A stretch of 64,000 nt of DNA from Caballeronia pedi (GCF_001544915.2 NZ_FCOE02000022.1:1-64000), one strand, 5' to 3'; positions 8,611 to 18,753 are shown, counted from the first letter of the stretch. Program-made: numbers and translations. The notes: a model not told the origin generated them from the sequence alone.

Positions 8611-9564
8611 ATGGCGAAGTCGTCGGGAAATGAACTGCAGCATCGCACGGTGCTGCTGAAGGAAGCGGTGGACGGACTGATCACCCGCACGGACGGCATC
8701 TATATAGATGGCACGTTCGGACGCGGTGGTCATAGCCGGGCGATCTTGCAGCGGCTGGGAGAAGCGGGGCAGCTCATCGCCTTCGACAAGGATCCTCTCG
8801 CGATCGCCACGGCGCAACAGATTCAGGACGCGCGTTTTTCGATCGTGCATGACAGTTTCGCGGTGTTGCGCGACGCGGCGGCCGAGCGTGGGGTAGGGCG
8901 GGTGTCGGGCGTATTGCTCGACCTTGGCGTGTCGTCGCCGCAGGTGGACGACCCGGAGCGCGGCTTCAGCTTCCGCGCGCAAGGTCCGCTCGACATGAGG
9001 ATGGACCCGACTCGCGGCGAGTCGGCAGCCGAGTGGCTCGCACGAGCCACGGTGCAGGAAATCACGGAGGTCATCAGAGATTATGGGGAAGAACGGTTTG
9101 CTTTTCAGATTGCAAAGGCGCTTGTTGCTCGCCGGGCAGAGTCCGACCGTCTTGGGCCTCTCGACAGCACGGGCGAGCTTGCCGAAATCGTGGGTCACGT
9201 CGTCAAAACCCGTGAAAAGGGCAAGGACCCGGCAACTCGCACCTTTCAGGCTATACGGATTCACGTCAATCAAGAGCTTGCGGAGCTGCAGGTAGTACTC
9301 GAATCGGCATTGGCATTGTTGGAGCAAGGGGGGCGGCTGGTCGTGATCAGCTTTCATTCACTCGAAGACCGGATCGTCAAGCGGTTCATGCAGGCGCACG
9401 CGAGCGCGCCAGCGGTGGATCGTCGCTTGCCGATCCGTGCGGTCGATCTTCCCAGCCCGCCGATGCGGGTGGTCGGCCGCGTGTTTCCGAGCGAAGCCGA
9501 AGTCGCCGACAACCCGCGCGCCCGGTCCGCGGTGATGCGTATCGCCGAGCGGATCGTGCCATGA
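8611..9564 (+). CDS. rsmH: 16S rRNA (cytosine(1402)-N4)-methyltransferase
   Basis: A 317-aa SAM-dependent methyltransferase (formerly MraW) that methylates N4 of C1402 in the 16S rRNA decoding centre. The SAM-binding motif YIDGTFGRGGHSRAIL is at about residues 31-46. Family signatures include GVLLDLGVSSPQVDDPERGFSF, PLDMRMD near residue 128, and VISFHSLEDRIVKRFM. The start follows mraZ after 16 bp, and the stop overlaps the ftsL start in an ATGA, which indicates translational coupling. Confidence 0.97.
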   Translation: MAKSSGNELQHRTVLLKEAVDGLITRTDGIYIDGTFGRGGHSRAILQRLGEAGQLIAFDKDPLAIATAQQIQDARFSIVHDSFAVLRDAAAERGVGRVSGVLLDLGVSSPQVDDPERGFSFRAQGPLDMRMDPTRGESAAEWLARATVQEITEVIRDYGEERFAFQIAKALVARRAESDRLGPLDSTGELAEIVGHVVKTREKGKDPATRTFQAIRIHVNQELAELQVVLESALALLEQGGRLVVISFHSLEDRIVKRFMQAHASAPAVDRRLPIRAVDLPSPPMRVVGRVFPSEAEVADNPRARSAVMRIAERIVP

Positions 9565-9905
9565 ACCGTCTCAATATCTTCCTGCTGATCGTCGTGCTCG
9601 GATGCGCGCTGTCGGTCGTCAGCTCCACCAATCAGCAACGGGAAATCTTCATCGAGTTGCAGCGGGCGCAATCGCAGGAGCGCCAGCTTCAGCAGGATTA
9701 CGCGCAGTTGCAATACCAGCAGAGCGCGCTGTCGAAGACATCGCGTATCGAGCAGTTGGCCACTAACTCACTGAAGATGCAGCCCGTGACGACCGGCCGC
9801 ACGCAATACCTCACTTACGACACGGCGACCAACAAGGCCGCCGACGCACCCATGCCGCCGCCGCTGCCGGCGTCGGCGCCGCCTGCACGCGGAGCCAAGC
9901 GATGA
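9561..9905 (+). CDS. ftsL: Cell division protein FtsL
   Basis: A 114-aa bitopic inner-membrane protein. There is a single N-terminal membrane segment (about residues 5-21, IFLLIVVLGCALSVVSS), then a periplasmic coiled coil rich in Gln and Glu (about residues 25-70), and a Pro/Ala-rich tail. FtsL forms the FtsQLB complex that activates septal synthesis by FtsWI. It is identified by position between rsmH and ftsI and by topology, since sequence conservation is always low in this family. It overlaps rsmH and ftsI by 4 bp each. Confidence 0.92.
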   Translation: MNRLNIFLLIVVLGCALSVVSSTNQQREIFIELQRAQSQERQLQQDYAQLQYQQSALSKTSRIEQLATNSLKMQPVTTGRTQYLTYDTATNKAADAPMPPPLPASAPPARGAKR

Positions 9906-11758
9906 AAAAGTCCGCGAAGCAGAAAGACATCGCTCACGTACCGAACCCGCTCCTCGCCGTGCGCTTGCCCATGTGGCGCTCGAAGTTCGTCGTGTTCCTG
10001 CTATTCATGGCGTTTGTGGCGCTTGCCGCCCGCGCGTTCTGGATTCAGGGTCCGGGCAACGCCTTTTTCAAGAAGCAGGGCGAGAGCCGCTATCAGCGCA
10101 CGCTCGAACTGCCGGCGACGCGCGGGCAGATCCGCGACCGCAACGGCCTCGTGCTCGCGACGAGCCTGCCGGTGAAGGCCATCTGGGCGATTCCCGAAGC
10201 CGTGCCGAACGATCTCGGCGCGGAAAAGTTCGCGCAGCTGTCGAAGTTGCTCGAGATGCCGGAAAAAGAGTTGCGCGCGAAGCTGTCGATGGACAAGACC
10301 TTCGTGTACGTGAAGCGCCAGGTGCCGCTCGAAGTCGCGCAGAAAGTCGCCGCGCTCGACGTTCCCGGCATTTATTCGCGCGGCGAATACAAGCGCTTCT
10401 ATCCGGAAGGCGAAATCACCGCGCATCTGATCGGCTTTACTAATATTGAAGACAAGGGACAGGAAGGCGTCGAACTCGGCGATCAGCACGTCCTCGCCGG
10501 TACGCCGGGCATGCGGCGCGTCATCAAGGACCGCATGGGCCATATCGTCGAGGACGTCGACGAACAGGTCGTGCCGCACAACGGTGCGGATGTCGAACTC
10601 TCGATCGACAGCAAGATTCAGTACATCGCGTACACGAACCTGAAAGCCGCCGTCGAGAAGTCGAAGGCGAAGGCGGGCGCGGCGATCGTGATCGACACCA
10701 AGACGGGCGAAGTGCTCGCGCTCGTCAACTATCCCACGTACAACCCGAACGACCGCTCGCGCATGACCGGCGAGCAGTTGCGCAACCGCATTCTCACGGA
10801 CACGTTCGAGCCGGGCTCGATCATGAAGCCGTTCACCGTTTCGCTCGCGCTCGATCTGCATCGCGTGACGCCGAACACGCTCGTGGAAACGGGCGGCGGC
10901 GTGTTCGTGCTCGACGGCGCGCGCATCACGGACGATTCCGGTTTCGGCACGCTCACTGTCGGCGGCGTGATTCAGAAGTCGAGCAATATCGGCGCGACCA
11001 AAATTGCGATGCAATTGCGTCCTGAAGAAATGTGGAACATGTACACGGGTCTCGGGCTCGGTCAGGCACCGAAGGTCGGTTTTCCGGGCGCAGTGACCGG
11101 CCGTTTGCGCCCGTGGAAAAGCTGGCGGCGCATCGAGCAGGCGACGATGTCATACGGCTACGGCCTGTCCGCCTCGCTGTTTCAGCTTGCGCGCGCGTAC
11201 ACGGCCATCGCGCACGACGGCGAGGTCATGCCGGTGTCGATTTTCCGCACGCCGGGCGATCAGCCCGTCATCGGCCAGCAGATTTTTTCGCCGACCACCG
11301 CGCGTCAAGTGCGCGCGATGCTCGAAACCGTCACGGCGAAGGGCGGCACGTCGCCGGATGCGGCGGTGCCGGGCTATCGCGTCGGCGGCAAGTCGGGTAC
11401 GGCGTATAAGCACGGGGGCCACGGCTACGACAAGTCGAAGTACCGCGCATCGTTCGTCGGCATGGCGCCGATGCCGAATCCGCGCATCGTCGTGGCGGTT
11501 TCGGTCGACGAACCGACGGTCGGCAGCCACTTCGGCGGCCAGGTGTCGGGTCCGGTGTTCTCGGGCATCGTCGGCGATACGCTGCGCGCGCTCAACGTGC
11601 CGCCCGACATGCCGGTCAAGCAGATGGTCGTCACGGACGATTCGAATTCCGCAGCACAACCGGCCGCGCAGCAGCCGGCAAACCTGAACAACGCGAACGC
11701 CGCGAAGAAAGTCGCGGTGTCGAGCAATATGAAGACGCACCCGGGAGTCGTGCGATGA
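9902..11758 (+). CDS. ftsI: Peptidoglycan D,D-transpeptidase FtsI (PBP3)
   Basis: A 618-aa class B penicillin-binding protein that cross-links septal peptidoglycan together with FtsW. There is a short cytoplasmic tail, one membrane segment at about 27-46 and a pedestal domain with RGQIRDRNG near 76. The transpeptidase domain carries the SxxK motif (GSIMKPF, catalytic Ser near 306), SSN near 360 and KSGT near 498. The C-terminal tail is extended (about 40 residues rich in Asn, Ala and Gln). It overlaps ftsL and murE by 4 bp each (ATGA). Confidence 0.97.
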   Translation: MKKSAKQKDIAHVPNPLLAVRLPMWRSKFVVFLLFMAFVALAARAFWIQGPGNAFFKKQGESRYQRTLELPATRGQIRDRNGLVLATSLPVKAIWAIPEAVPNDLGAEKFAQLSKLLEMPEKELRAKLSMDKTFVYVKRQVPLEVAQKVAALDVPGIYSRGEYKRFYPEGEITAHLIGFTNIEDKGQEGVELGDQHVLAGTPGMRRVIKDRMGHIVEDVDEQVVPHNGADVELSIDSKIQYIAYTNLKAAVEKSKAKAGAAIVIDTKTGEVLALVNYPTYNPNDRSRMTGEQLRNRILTDTFEPGSIMKPFTVSLALDLHRVTPNTLVETGGGVFVLDGARITDDSGFGTLTVGGVIQKSSNIGATKIAMQLRPEEMWNMYTGLGLGQAPKVGFPGAVTGRLRPWKSWRRIEQATMSYGYGLSASLFQLARAYTAIAHDGEVMPVSIFRTPGDQPVIGQQIFSPTTARQVRAMLETVTAKGGTSPDAAVPGYRVGGKSGTAYKHGGHGYDKSKYRASFVGMAPMPNPRIVVAVSVDEPTVGSHFGGQVSGPVFSGIVGDTLRALNVPPDMPVKQMVVTDDSNSAAQPAAQQPANLNNANAAKKVAVSSNMKTHPGVVR

Positions 11759-13299
11759 GCGCGCAAGCCCGACAGACCAAGATGCAGAAGGACGTTTCAC
11801 ATGCCGTTCAATGGCTGCGCGCGCGCGCGCAGCCCGAGGCGCACTTGCACGCCGACACGCGCTCGCTCAAAAGCGGCGACGTGTTCCTCGCCTATGCGGT
11901 CGACGGCGCGGACAACCGTCCGTATCTCGACGCCGCGCTGGCCGCCGGCGCGGCCGCTGCGCTGTATCAGCCGGAGAACTTCGCGGGCAAGCCGGACGCG
12001 TCGAAGGCGCTCGCCGTGAAGGCGCTCAACGAACTCGCCGGTCCGATCGCGTCCGCGTGGTACGGCGAGCCGACCGCGTCGATGCTGACCGTCGGCGTGA
12101 CGGGCACGAACGGCAAGACCTCGTGCAGCCAGTGGATCGCCACGGCGCTGAGCGCGCTCGGCCGTCCGTGCGCGATTGTCGGCACGCTCGGCATCGGCAT
12201 GCCGGGCAAGCTCGTGCATAGCGGCTTCACCACGCCTGACGCGCCGCAGCTTCAACGCAATCTCGCGCAACTGAAGACGCAGGGCGCGGAAGGCGTTGCG
12301 ATGGAAGTGTCGTCGCACGCGCTGCATCAGGGGCGCGTGAACGGCGTCGATTTCGACATCGCCATCTTCACGAATCTCACGCAGGATCATCTCGACTACC
12401 ACGGCACTTTCGACGCGTATGAGGCGGCGAAGGCGCGTCTGTTCGCGTGGCCGTCGCTCAAGACGGCGATCGTCAATCGCGACGATGCGGCCGGCCAGCG
12501 CCTGATCGAATCGCTGCGCGGCAAGGTGCGCACGATTGCGTACGGTGTCGACATGCCCGTCGACGCCGCGCCGCGCGCCGACGCAATGCTGCTCGCGACG
12601 CAGGTCCGCGCGACGGCAACGGGCACCGCGTTTCATCTGTCGTCCGACTGGGGCGAAGCCGATGTCGAAGTCGGCACGCTCGGTACGTTCAACGTAAGCA
12701 ATCTGCTTTCGGTGCTCGGCGTGCTGCTCGAAGTCGGCGTGCCGTTCGCGGCCGCGATCACGCGCATCGAAAAGCTCGAATCGGTGAACGGCCGCATGGA
12801 GCGTCTCGGCGGCCGCGTTCAGAGCGACGAACCGCTCGTCGTGATCGACTATGCGCACACTCCCGACGCGCTCGACAAAACCCTCACCGCGCTGCGCCCG
12901 ATCGCGGCGGCGCGTGGCGGCGAGCTCGTCTGCATGTTCGGTTGCGGCGGTGACCGCGATTCGACCAAGCGTCCGCTGATGGGCGAAATCGCCGAACGCC
13001 TCGCAGATCAGGTCGTCATCACGAGCGACAACCCGCGCAGCGAAGACCCGCAAGCCATCATCGACCAGATCGCCGCCGGCATGAACGACGCCGCGAAAGC
13101 GCGCCGTATCGAGGACCGCGCGAGCGCGATCCTGCAGGCGATCCGCTCGGCCGCGCGCGAGGACGTCGTCGTGCTCGCGGGCAAGGGGCACGAAGCCACG
13201 CAGGAAATCATGGGCAAGAAGCGCGCGTTCTCGGATCAGGATCACGCGCGCCTCGCGCTGGCCGCACGCGCCACACAACAGCGCGGAGGCGGCGAATGA
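11755..13299 (+). CDS. murE: UDP-N-acetylmuramoyl-L-alanyl-D-glutamate--2,6-diaminopimelate ligase
   Basis: A 514-aa cytoplasmic Mur ligase that adds meso-diaminopimelate to UDP-MurNAc-L-Ala-D-Glu. The ATP site GVTGTNGKTS is at about residues 116-125. The substrate-specificity motif DNPRSEDP near residue 425 is the DNPR form that goes with meso-DAP rather than lysine. A central-domain YAHTPDALDKTL motif is also present. It overlaps ftsI and murF by 4 bp each. Confidence 0.97.
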   Translation: MSAQARQTKMQKDVSHAVQWLRARAQPEAHLHADTRSLKSGDVFLAYAVDGADNRPYLDAALAAGAAAALYQPENFAGKPDASKALAVKALNELAGPIASAWYGEPTASMLTVGVTGTNGKTSCSQWIATALSALGRPCAIVGTLGIGMPGKLVHSGFTTPDAPQLQRNLAQLKTQGAEGVAMEVSSHALHQGRVNGVDFDIAIFTNLTQDHLDYHGTFDAYEAAKARLFAWPSLKTAIVNRDDAAGQRLIESLRGKVRTIAYGVDMPVDAAPRADAMLLATQVRATATGTAFHLSSDWGEADVEVGTLGTFNVSNLLSVLGVLLEVGVPFAAAITRIEKLESVNGRMERLGGRVQSDEPLVVIDYAHTPDALDKTLTALRPIAAARGGELVCMFGCGGDRDSTKRPLMGEIAERLADQVVITSDNPRSEDPQAIIDQIAAGMNDAAKARRIEDRASAILQAIRSAAREDVVVLAGKGHEATQEIMGKKRAFSDQDHARLALAARATQQRGGGE

Positions 13300-14726
13300 C
13301 GATGTTCACGTTGCGCGAAGCCGCCGCGATGATTCCCGGCGCAATTCTGAAGGGCGATGACGACGTGGCCATCGAGCGCGTCGTCACGGACAGCCGTGGC
13401 GTTCAGGCCGGTGACCTGTTCGTCGCGGTGAAGGGCGATCGCTTCGATGCGCATGATTTCCTTGATCAGGTGGCGAAGAGCGGCGCGTCCGCGGCGCTCG
13501 TGTCACGCGACCCGAGCAACGCTGATGCCTGGCCACTTCCTGTCATCAAGGTAAAGGACACGCGTGCCGCGCTCGGTGCGCTGGCGCACGGCTGGCGCGA
13601 GCGCTTCACGATGCCGCTCGTCGCCGTGACGGGCAGCAACGGCAAGACGACCGTCAAGGAAATGATCGCGTCGATCTTCGCCGCCGCGGTCGGCGAGGAA
13701 GCGCGTCTTGCGACCGCTGGCAACTTCAACAACGACATCGGCTTGCCGCTCACGCTGTTCCGTCTGAACGCGTCGCACAAGCTCGCGGTGGTCGAGCTCG
13801 GCATGAACCATCCGGGCGAAACGGAAGTGCTCGGCAAGATCGCCGCGCCGGATGTCGCCGTCGTCAACAACGCGCAGCGCGAGCATCAGGAGTTCATGGC
13901 GACGGTCGAAGCGGTCGCGCTCGAACACGCGTCGGTGATTCACGCGCTGGGCGAATCGGGCACCGCCGTGTTCCCCGCCGACGATCAGTACGCCGTCTTC
14001 TGGCGCACCGCCGCGACGGACAACGCGATCATCGACTTCGCATTGACGGACGACGCAACGAAAGCGGCTGTTACCGGCACGCTCGACGGCACGACGGTCC
14101 ATATGCGCACGCCGCAAGGCGCGCTCGACGTCGCGCTGAACGTGCTCGGCGAACACAACGCGCGCAACGCGATGGCCGCCACCGCGGCCGCGCTCGCCGC
14201 GGGCGTTTCGCTCGACACGATCAAGCGCGGACTCGAAGCATTCCAGCCGGTGAAGGGCCGCCTGCAGGTGAAACGCGCGGTGCTCGGCGCGCTGAACGGC
14301 GCGACCGTCATCGACGATACGTACAACTCGAATCCCGATTCGATGCGCGCTGCCATCGACGTGCTCGCATCGCAAGCTTCACCCCGCGTGCTCGTGATGG
14401 GCGACATGGGCGAAGTCGGCGAGGAAGGCCCGGCGTTTCATCGCGAAGTCGGTGCGTATGCGGCCGAACGCGGCATCGATGCGCTTTACGCGCTCGGTGC
14501 TTCGAGTGGCGATTCGGTGAACGCATTCAACGCGCGCGCATCGAAGCAGACCGCACGGCATTTCGGCGACGTCGCCGAACTGATCGCAGCACTCGAACAC
14601 GCAGGCTACGGCAACAAGGCCACGTATCTCGCGAAAGGCTCGCGCTTCATGAAGATGGAGCGCGTGGTGGACGCCCTGACGAGTCCACAACAACCCGCTG
14701 CGGGCAACGCGCCCGCCGCACATTGA
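13296..14726 (+). CDS. murF: UDP-N-acetylmuramoyl-tripeptide--D-alanyl-D-alanine ligase
   Basis: A 476-aa Mur ligase that adds D-Ala-D-Ala and completes the UDP-MurNAc pentapeptide. The ATP-binding motif VTGSNGKTTVKEM starts near residue 111. The motif ELGMNHPGE, the segment GEHNARNAMAA and DDTYNSNPDSMRAA are typical of MurF. It overlaps murE by 4 bp and is followed by mraY after 23 bp with a GAAAGAGAAGGA ribosome-binding site. Confidence 0.97.
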   Translation: MTMFTLREAAAMIPGAILKGDDDVAIERVVTDSRGVQAGDLFVAVKGDRFDAHDFLDQVAKSGASAALVSRDPSNADAWPLPVIKVKDTRAALGALAHGWRERFTMPLVAVTGSNGKTTVKEMIASIFAAAVGEEARLATAGNFNNDIGLPLTLFRLNASHKLAVVELGMNHPGETEVLGKIAAPDVAVVNNAQREHQEFMATVEAVALEHASVIHALGESGTAVFPADDQYAVFWRTAATDNAIIDFALTDDATKAAVTGTLDGTTVHMRTPQGALDVALNVLGEHNARNAMAATAAALAAGVSLDTIKRGLEAFQPVKGRLQVKRAVLGALNGATVIDDTYNSNPDSMRAAIDVLASQASPRVLVMGDMGEVGEEGPAFHREVGAYAAERGIDALYALGASSGDSVNAFNARASKQTARHFGDVAELIAALEHAGYGNKATYLAKGSRFMKMERVVDALTSPQQPAAGNAPAAH

Positions 14727-14749
14727 TTCACTGAAAGAGAAGGACCAGC

Positions 14750-15919
14750 ATGCTACTCGCACTCGCGCAATGGCTTCAGAATGACGCCAGCTTCATGCGC
14801 GTGTTTACCTACATCACGTTCCGCGCCGTGGGAGCCACGGCGACGGCGCTTCTGATCGGACTCGTCTGCGGCCCGTGGGTCATTCGCAAGCTGTCGGCGC
14901 TCAAGGTCGGCCAGGCCGTGCGCAAGGACGGCCCGCAGACGCACCTCGTCAAATCCGGCACCCCGACCATGGGCGGCGTGCTGATTCTCATCGGCATCGC
15001 GGTATCCACGCTGTTGTGGGCGGATCTCACGAATCGCTTCGTGTGGATCGTGATGCTCGTCACCTTCGGCTTCGGCGTGATCGGCTGGGTGGACGACTAT
15101 CGCAAGGTCGTGCACAAGGACCCGCGCGGCATGTCCTCGCGCGAGAAGTATTTCTGGCAATCGGTCATCGGCATCTTCGCGGCGGTGTATCTCGCGTTCT
15201 CCGTGTCCGAAGCGAACAACGCGCGCGTCTTCGACCTCTTCATGGCGTGGGTGCGCAGCGGCCTGTCGATGGGCCTGCCCGCGCGCGCCGATTTGATGCT
15301 GCCGTTCCTCAAGTCGATCACCTATCCGCTCGGCGTGTGGGGCTTCATCGCGATGACGTATTTCGTGATCGTCGGTTCGAGCAACGCGGTGAATCTCACC
15401 GATGGCCTCGACGGTCTCGTCATCATGCCCGTGGTGCTCGTGGGCGCGTCGCTCGGCGCGTTCGCGTACGTGATGGGCAGCTCGGTCTATTCGAAGTATC
15501 TGCTGTTCCCGCACATTCCCGGCGCGGGCGAGCTTTTGATCTTTTGTTCCGCAATGGGCGGCGCCGGGCTCGCGTTTCTCTGGTACAACACGCACCCCGC
15601 GCAGGTCTTCATGGGCGATGTCGGCGCGCTCGCGCTCGGCGGCGCGCTCGGCACGATCGCGGTGATCGTCCGTCAGGAGATCGTGCTGTTCATCATGGGC
15701 GGGATCTTCGTCGCGGAAACGCTCTCCGTGATGCTGCAGGTCTTCTGGTTCAAGTTCACGAAGCGGCGCTACGGCGAAGGCCGCCGTTTCTTCAAGATGG
15801 CGCCGCTGCATCACCATTACGAGCTGTCCGGCTGGACCGAGACGCAAGTGGTGGTGCGCTTCTGGATCATCACGTTGATGTTGTGCCTGTTCGGTTTGTC
15901 GACGCTCAAGTTGCGTTGA
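14750..15919 (+). CDS. mraY: Phospho-N-acetylmuramoyl-pentapeptide-transferase
   Basis: A 389-aa polytopic inner-membrane enzyme with about ten membrane segments. It transfers phospho-MurNAc-pentapeptide to undecaprenyl phosphate to give lipid I. Family motifs are GTPTMGGVLI near residue 68, VGWVDDYRKV-type sequence (GWVDDYRKV near 109), NAVNLTDGLDGLVI near 211, FMGDVGALALGG near 287 and the HHHYELSGW loop near 347. It lies between murF and murD, 48 bp before murD. Confidence 0.97.
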   Translation: MLLALAQWLQNDASFMRVFTYITFRAVGATATALLIGLVCGPWVIRKLSALKVGQAVRKDGPQTHLVKSGTPTMGGVLILIGIAVSTLLWADLTNRFVWIVMLVTFGFGVIGWVDDYRKVVHKDPRGMSSREKYFWQSVIGIFAAVYLAFSVSEANNARVFDLFMAWVRSGLSMGLPARADLMLPFLKSITYPLGVWGFIAMTYFVIVGSSNAVNLTDGLDGLVIMPVVLVGASLGAFAYVMGSSVYSKYLLFPHIPGAGELLIFCSAMGGAGLAFLWYNTHPAQVFMGDVGALALGGALGTIAVIVRQEIVLFIMGGIFVAETLSVMLQVFWFKFTKRRYGEGRRFFKMAPLHHHYELSGWTETQVVVRFWIITLMLCLFGLSTLKLR

Positions 15920-15967
15920 TCCTTTTGTGTTTTCGCGGTTTTTCGGGCTTTTGGGAAAGGTAAAGAG

Positions 15968-17479
15968 ATGTTTGGCGAGAAGTTTGTCGGTCGGCAAAGT
16001 CCGATGGTGCTCGTGCTTGGACTCGGTGAATCCGGTCTGGCGATGGCGCGCTGGTGCGCCAGGCACGGTTGCCGCCTGAAGATCGCCGACACGCGCGAAA
16101 CGCCGCCCAATCTTTCCGAACTCGCGATTCACAAGATCGACGCCGATTTCGTCGGCGGCGCGTTCACGCCTGCATTGCTCGATGGCGGCATCGAACTCGT
16201 CGCGATCAGCCCGGGTCTTTCGCCGCTTGCGCCGGACCTCGCGCCCTTGATCGCCGCGGCGAACGAACGCGGCATTCCCGTGTGGGGCGAACTCGAACTC
16301 TTCGCGCAGGCGCTCGCCGGACTCGGCGTGAACGGCTATGCGCCGAAGGTCATCGCCATCACGGGCACGAACGGCAAGACCACGACGACCGCGCTTACCG
16401 GCCTTTTGTGCGAACGCGCGGGCAAGTCGGTCGCGGTCGCGGGCAACATCAGCCCGGCCATGCTCGACAAGCTCACCGAAGCCATCGATCAGACCGCTTT
16501 GCCCGATGTATGGGTGCTCGAACTGTCGAGCTTCCAGCTGGAGACCGCGCATACCTTCGCACCCGATGCCGCCGCGGTGCTCAACATCACGCAGGATCAT
16601 CTCGACTGGCACGGCGGCCTCGACGCGTACGCCGCCGCGAAGGGCCGCATCTTCGGCCCGCGCACCACGCGCGTGCTGAATCGCGACGACGCCCGCACGA
16701 TGGCGCTCGCGAAGAACATCGCGCAGGACCGCGTCGTGACGTTCGGGCTGAACGAGCCGTGTCACGTCGGCGATTACGGTCTGCTGCGTGACAACGGCAT
16801 GGCGTGGCTGGCCGTCGGCGTCGACCAGGACGCAGCCGATGAACCCGCGCCGTCGCGTCGCCGCAAGCAGGACATCAGTGAGCCGAACGTCGTCTCGAAG
16901 CGGCTGATGCCCGTCGACGCGCTGCGTATCCGCGGCCTTCACAACGCGGCGAACGCGCTCGCCGCGCTCGCGCTGACGCGCGCGATCGACCTGCCGCTCG
17001 CCGCCTTGCTGCACGGTTTGCGTGAATATCGCGGCGAGCCGCATCGCGTGGAAGTGATCGCGCAGATCGACGGCGTCGATTACGTCGACGACAGCAAGGG
17101 CACCAACGTCGGTGCGACGGTCGCCGCGCTCGACGGTCTCGCGCAACGCATCGTGCTGATCGCCGGCGGCGACGGCAAGGGCCAGGACTTTTCGCCGCTG
17201 GAAGCGCCCGTCGCACGCTGGGCGCGCGCGGTCATGCTGATCGGCCGCGATGCGCCGCGCATCCGCGAAACGCTCGCATCGACGGGCGTCGCGCTCGAAG
17301 ATCACGCGACGCTCGAAGCCGCGACGAACGCCGCCGCGCGCATCGCCGAAGCCGGCGACGCCGTCCTGCTGTCGCCCGCGTGCGCGAGCCTCGACATGTT
17401 CAAAAACTATGCACATCGCGCTGAGGTATTTCGCAGCGCGGTCGAAGAAATTGCCGCCGCGCGGGGAGTGATGCTATGA
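15968..17479 (+). CDS. murD: UDP-N-acetylmuramoylalanine--D-glutamate ligase
   Basis: A 503-aa cytoplasmic Mur ligase that adds D-Glu to UDP-MurNAc-L-Ala. The N-terminal UMP-binding domain begins VLVLGLGESGLAMARWC, the ATP motif ITGTNGKTTTT is near residues 131-141, and ELSSFQLE and LNITQDHLDWH follow. A segment around residues 280-312 (DQDAADEPAPSRRRKQDISEPNVVSKRL) is charged and looks like an insertion compared with the shorter E. coli enzyme (438 aa, from memory). It overlaps ftsW by 4 bp. Confidence 0.96.
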   Translation: MFGEKFVGRQSPMVLVLGLGESGLAMARWCARHGCRLKIADTRETPPNLSELAIHKIDADFVGGAFTPALLDGGIELVAISPGLSPLAPDLAPLIAAANERGIPVWGELELFAQALAGLGVNGYAPKVIAITGTNGKTTTTALTGLLCERAGKSVAVAGNISPAMLDKLTEAIDQTALPDVWVLELSSFQLETAHTFAPDAAAVLNITQDHLDWHGGLDAYAAAKGRIFGPRTTRVLNRDDARTMALAKNIAQDRVVTFGLNEPCHVGDYGLLRDNGMAWLAVGVDQDAADEPAPSRRRKQDISEPNVVSKRLMPVDALRIRGLHNAANALAALALTRAIDLPLAALLHGLREYRGEPHRVEVIAQIDGVDYVDDSKGTNVGATVAALDGLAQRIVLIAGGDGKGQDFSPLEAPVARWARAVMLIGRDAPRIRETLASTGVALEDHATLEAATNAAARIAEAGDAVLLSPACASLDMFKNYAHRAEVFRSAVEEIAAARGVML

Positions 17480-18753
17480 GCTGGTCGGAACGCTTCGGAT
17501 CGAAACTCAGCGGCCAGCGCAACGCGATGCCGAGCGACTCGCTCGCGGGCCGTTCGGATTCCGGTACGCGCGGCGGCATTTCGAGCGCGGTGAACGGCGT
17601 GCGTCCCGCGCGCTCGCGCATGCTCGACTACGATTATTCGCTACTGTGGGTGATGATCTCGCTGCTCGGACTCGGCATCGTGATGGTGTACTCGGCGTCG
17701 ATCGCCATGCCCGATTCGCCCAAGTACGCGAGCTACCGCGACTATCACTTCCTCGTGCGCCATCTGATCTCGATCACGACGGCGCTCGTCGGCGCGATCA
17801 TCGCGTTCAAGATTCCGATCAAGACGTGGGAAAAATACGCGCCGAAGTTTTTTCTGATCGCACTGGTGTTGCTCGTCATCGTTCTGATTCCGCACGTCGG
17901 CAAAGGCGTGAACGGCGCGCGCCGCTGGATTCCGCTCGGCATCTCCAACATGCAGCCGTCGGAAATCATGAAGCTCGCGGTGACGATCTACGCCGCGAAC
18001 TACACCGTGCGCAAGCAGGAATTCATGCACAGCTTCGGCAAGGGCTTTCTGCCGATGGCCGTCGCGGTCGGCGCGGTCGGCGCGCTGCTGCTGCTCGAAC
18101 CGGACATGGGCGCGTTCATGGTGATCGCCGCGATCGCGATGGGCGTGCTGTTTCTCGGCGGCGTGAACGGCAAGCTGTTCGGCGGCCTCGTCGCTACGGC
18201 GGTCGGCACGTTCGCGCTGCTCGTGTGGGCGTCGCCGTGGCGCCGTGAGCGGATCTTCGCGTATCTCGATCCTTGGGACGACCGCTACGCGCAAGGCAAG
18301 GCCTATCAATTGACGCACTCGCTGATCGCGTTCGGGCGTGGCGAGTGGTTCGGCGTCGGGCTTGGAGGCAGTGTCGAGAAGCTCAACTATCTGCCGGAAG
18401 CGCATACCGACTTCATACTCGCGGTGATCGGCGAGGAGCTCGGTTTCGTCGGCGTGATCTGCGTGATTCTGCTGTTCTACTGGATCGTGCGCCGCGCGTT
18501 CGAGATCGGCCGTCAGGCGCTCGCGCTCGACCGCACGTTCGCCGGTCTGATGGCGAAGGGCGTCGGCATCTGGTTCGGCGCGCAGACATTCATCAACATG
18601 GGCGTGAACCTCGGTCTTCTGCCGACAAAGGGTCTCACGTTGCCGCTCGTCAGCTACGGCGGCTCCGGTATTTTGCTGAACTGCGTCGCGCTGGCTGTGT
18701 TGCTGCGCGTCGATTACGAGAATCGTGTGCTGATGCGCGGAGGAAAGGTATGA
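17476..18753 (+). CDS. ftsW: Lipid II polymerase FtsW (SEDS glycosyltransferase)
   Basis: A 425-aa SEDS-family inner-membrane protein with about ten membrane segments after a polar N-terminal tail of roughly 50 residues. It polymerises glycan strands at the septum with FtsI. Characteristic segments are GVNGARRWIPLGISNMQPSE, AYQLTHSLIAFGRGEWFGVGLG, LPEAHTDFILAVIGEELGF and NLGLLPTKGLTLPLVSYGGSG. It overlaps murD and murG by 4 bp each. Confidence 0.97.
   Translation: MSWSERFGSKLSGQRNAMPSDSLAGRSDSGTRGGISSAVNGVRPARSRMLDYDYSLLWVMISLLGLGIVMVYSASIAMPDSPKYASYRDYHFLVRHLISITTALVGAIIAFKIPIKTWEKYAPKFFLIALVLLVIVLIPHVGKGVNGARRWIPLGISNMQPSEIMKLAVTIYAANYTVRKQEFMHSFGKGFLPMAVAVGAVGALLLLEPDMGAFMVIAAIAMGVLFLGGVNGKLFGGLVATAVGTFALLVWASPWRRERIFAYLDPWDDRYAQGKAYQLTHSLIAFGRGEWFGVGLGGSVEKLNYLPEAHTDFILAVIGEELGFVGVICVILLFYWIVRRAFEIGRQALALDRTFAGLMAKGVGIWFGAQTFINMGVNLGLLPTKGLTLPLVSYGGSGILLNCVALAVLLRVDYENRVLMRGGKV

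Noticed and set aside
14753..17416. An 887-codon minus-strand frame across mraY and murD
   Set aside because: It lies antisense to two clear genes and their junction, with shadow-type composition.
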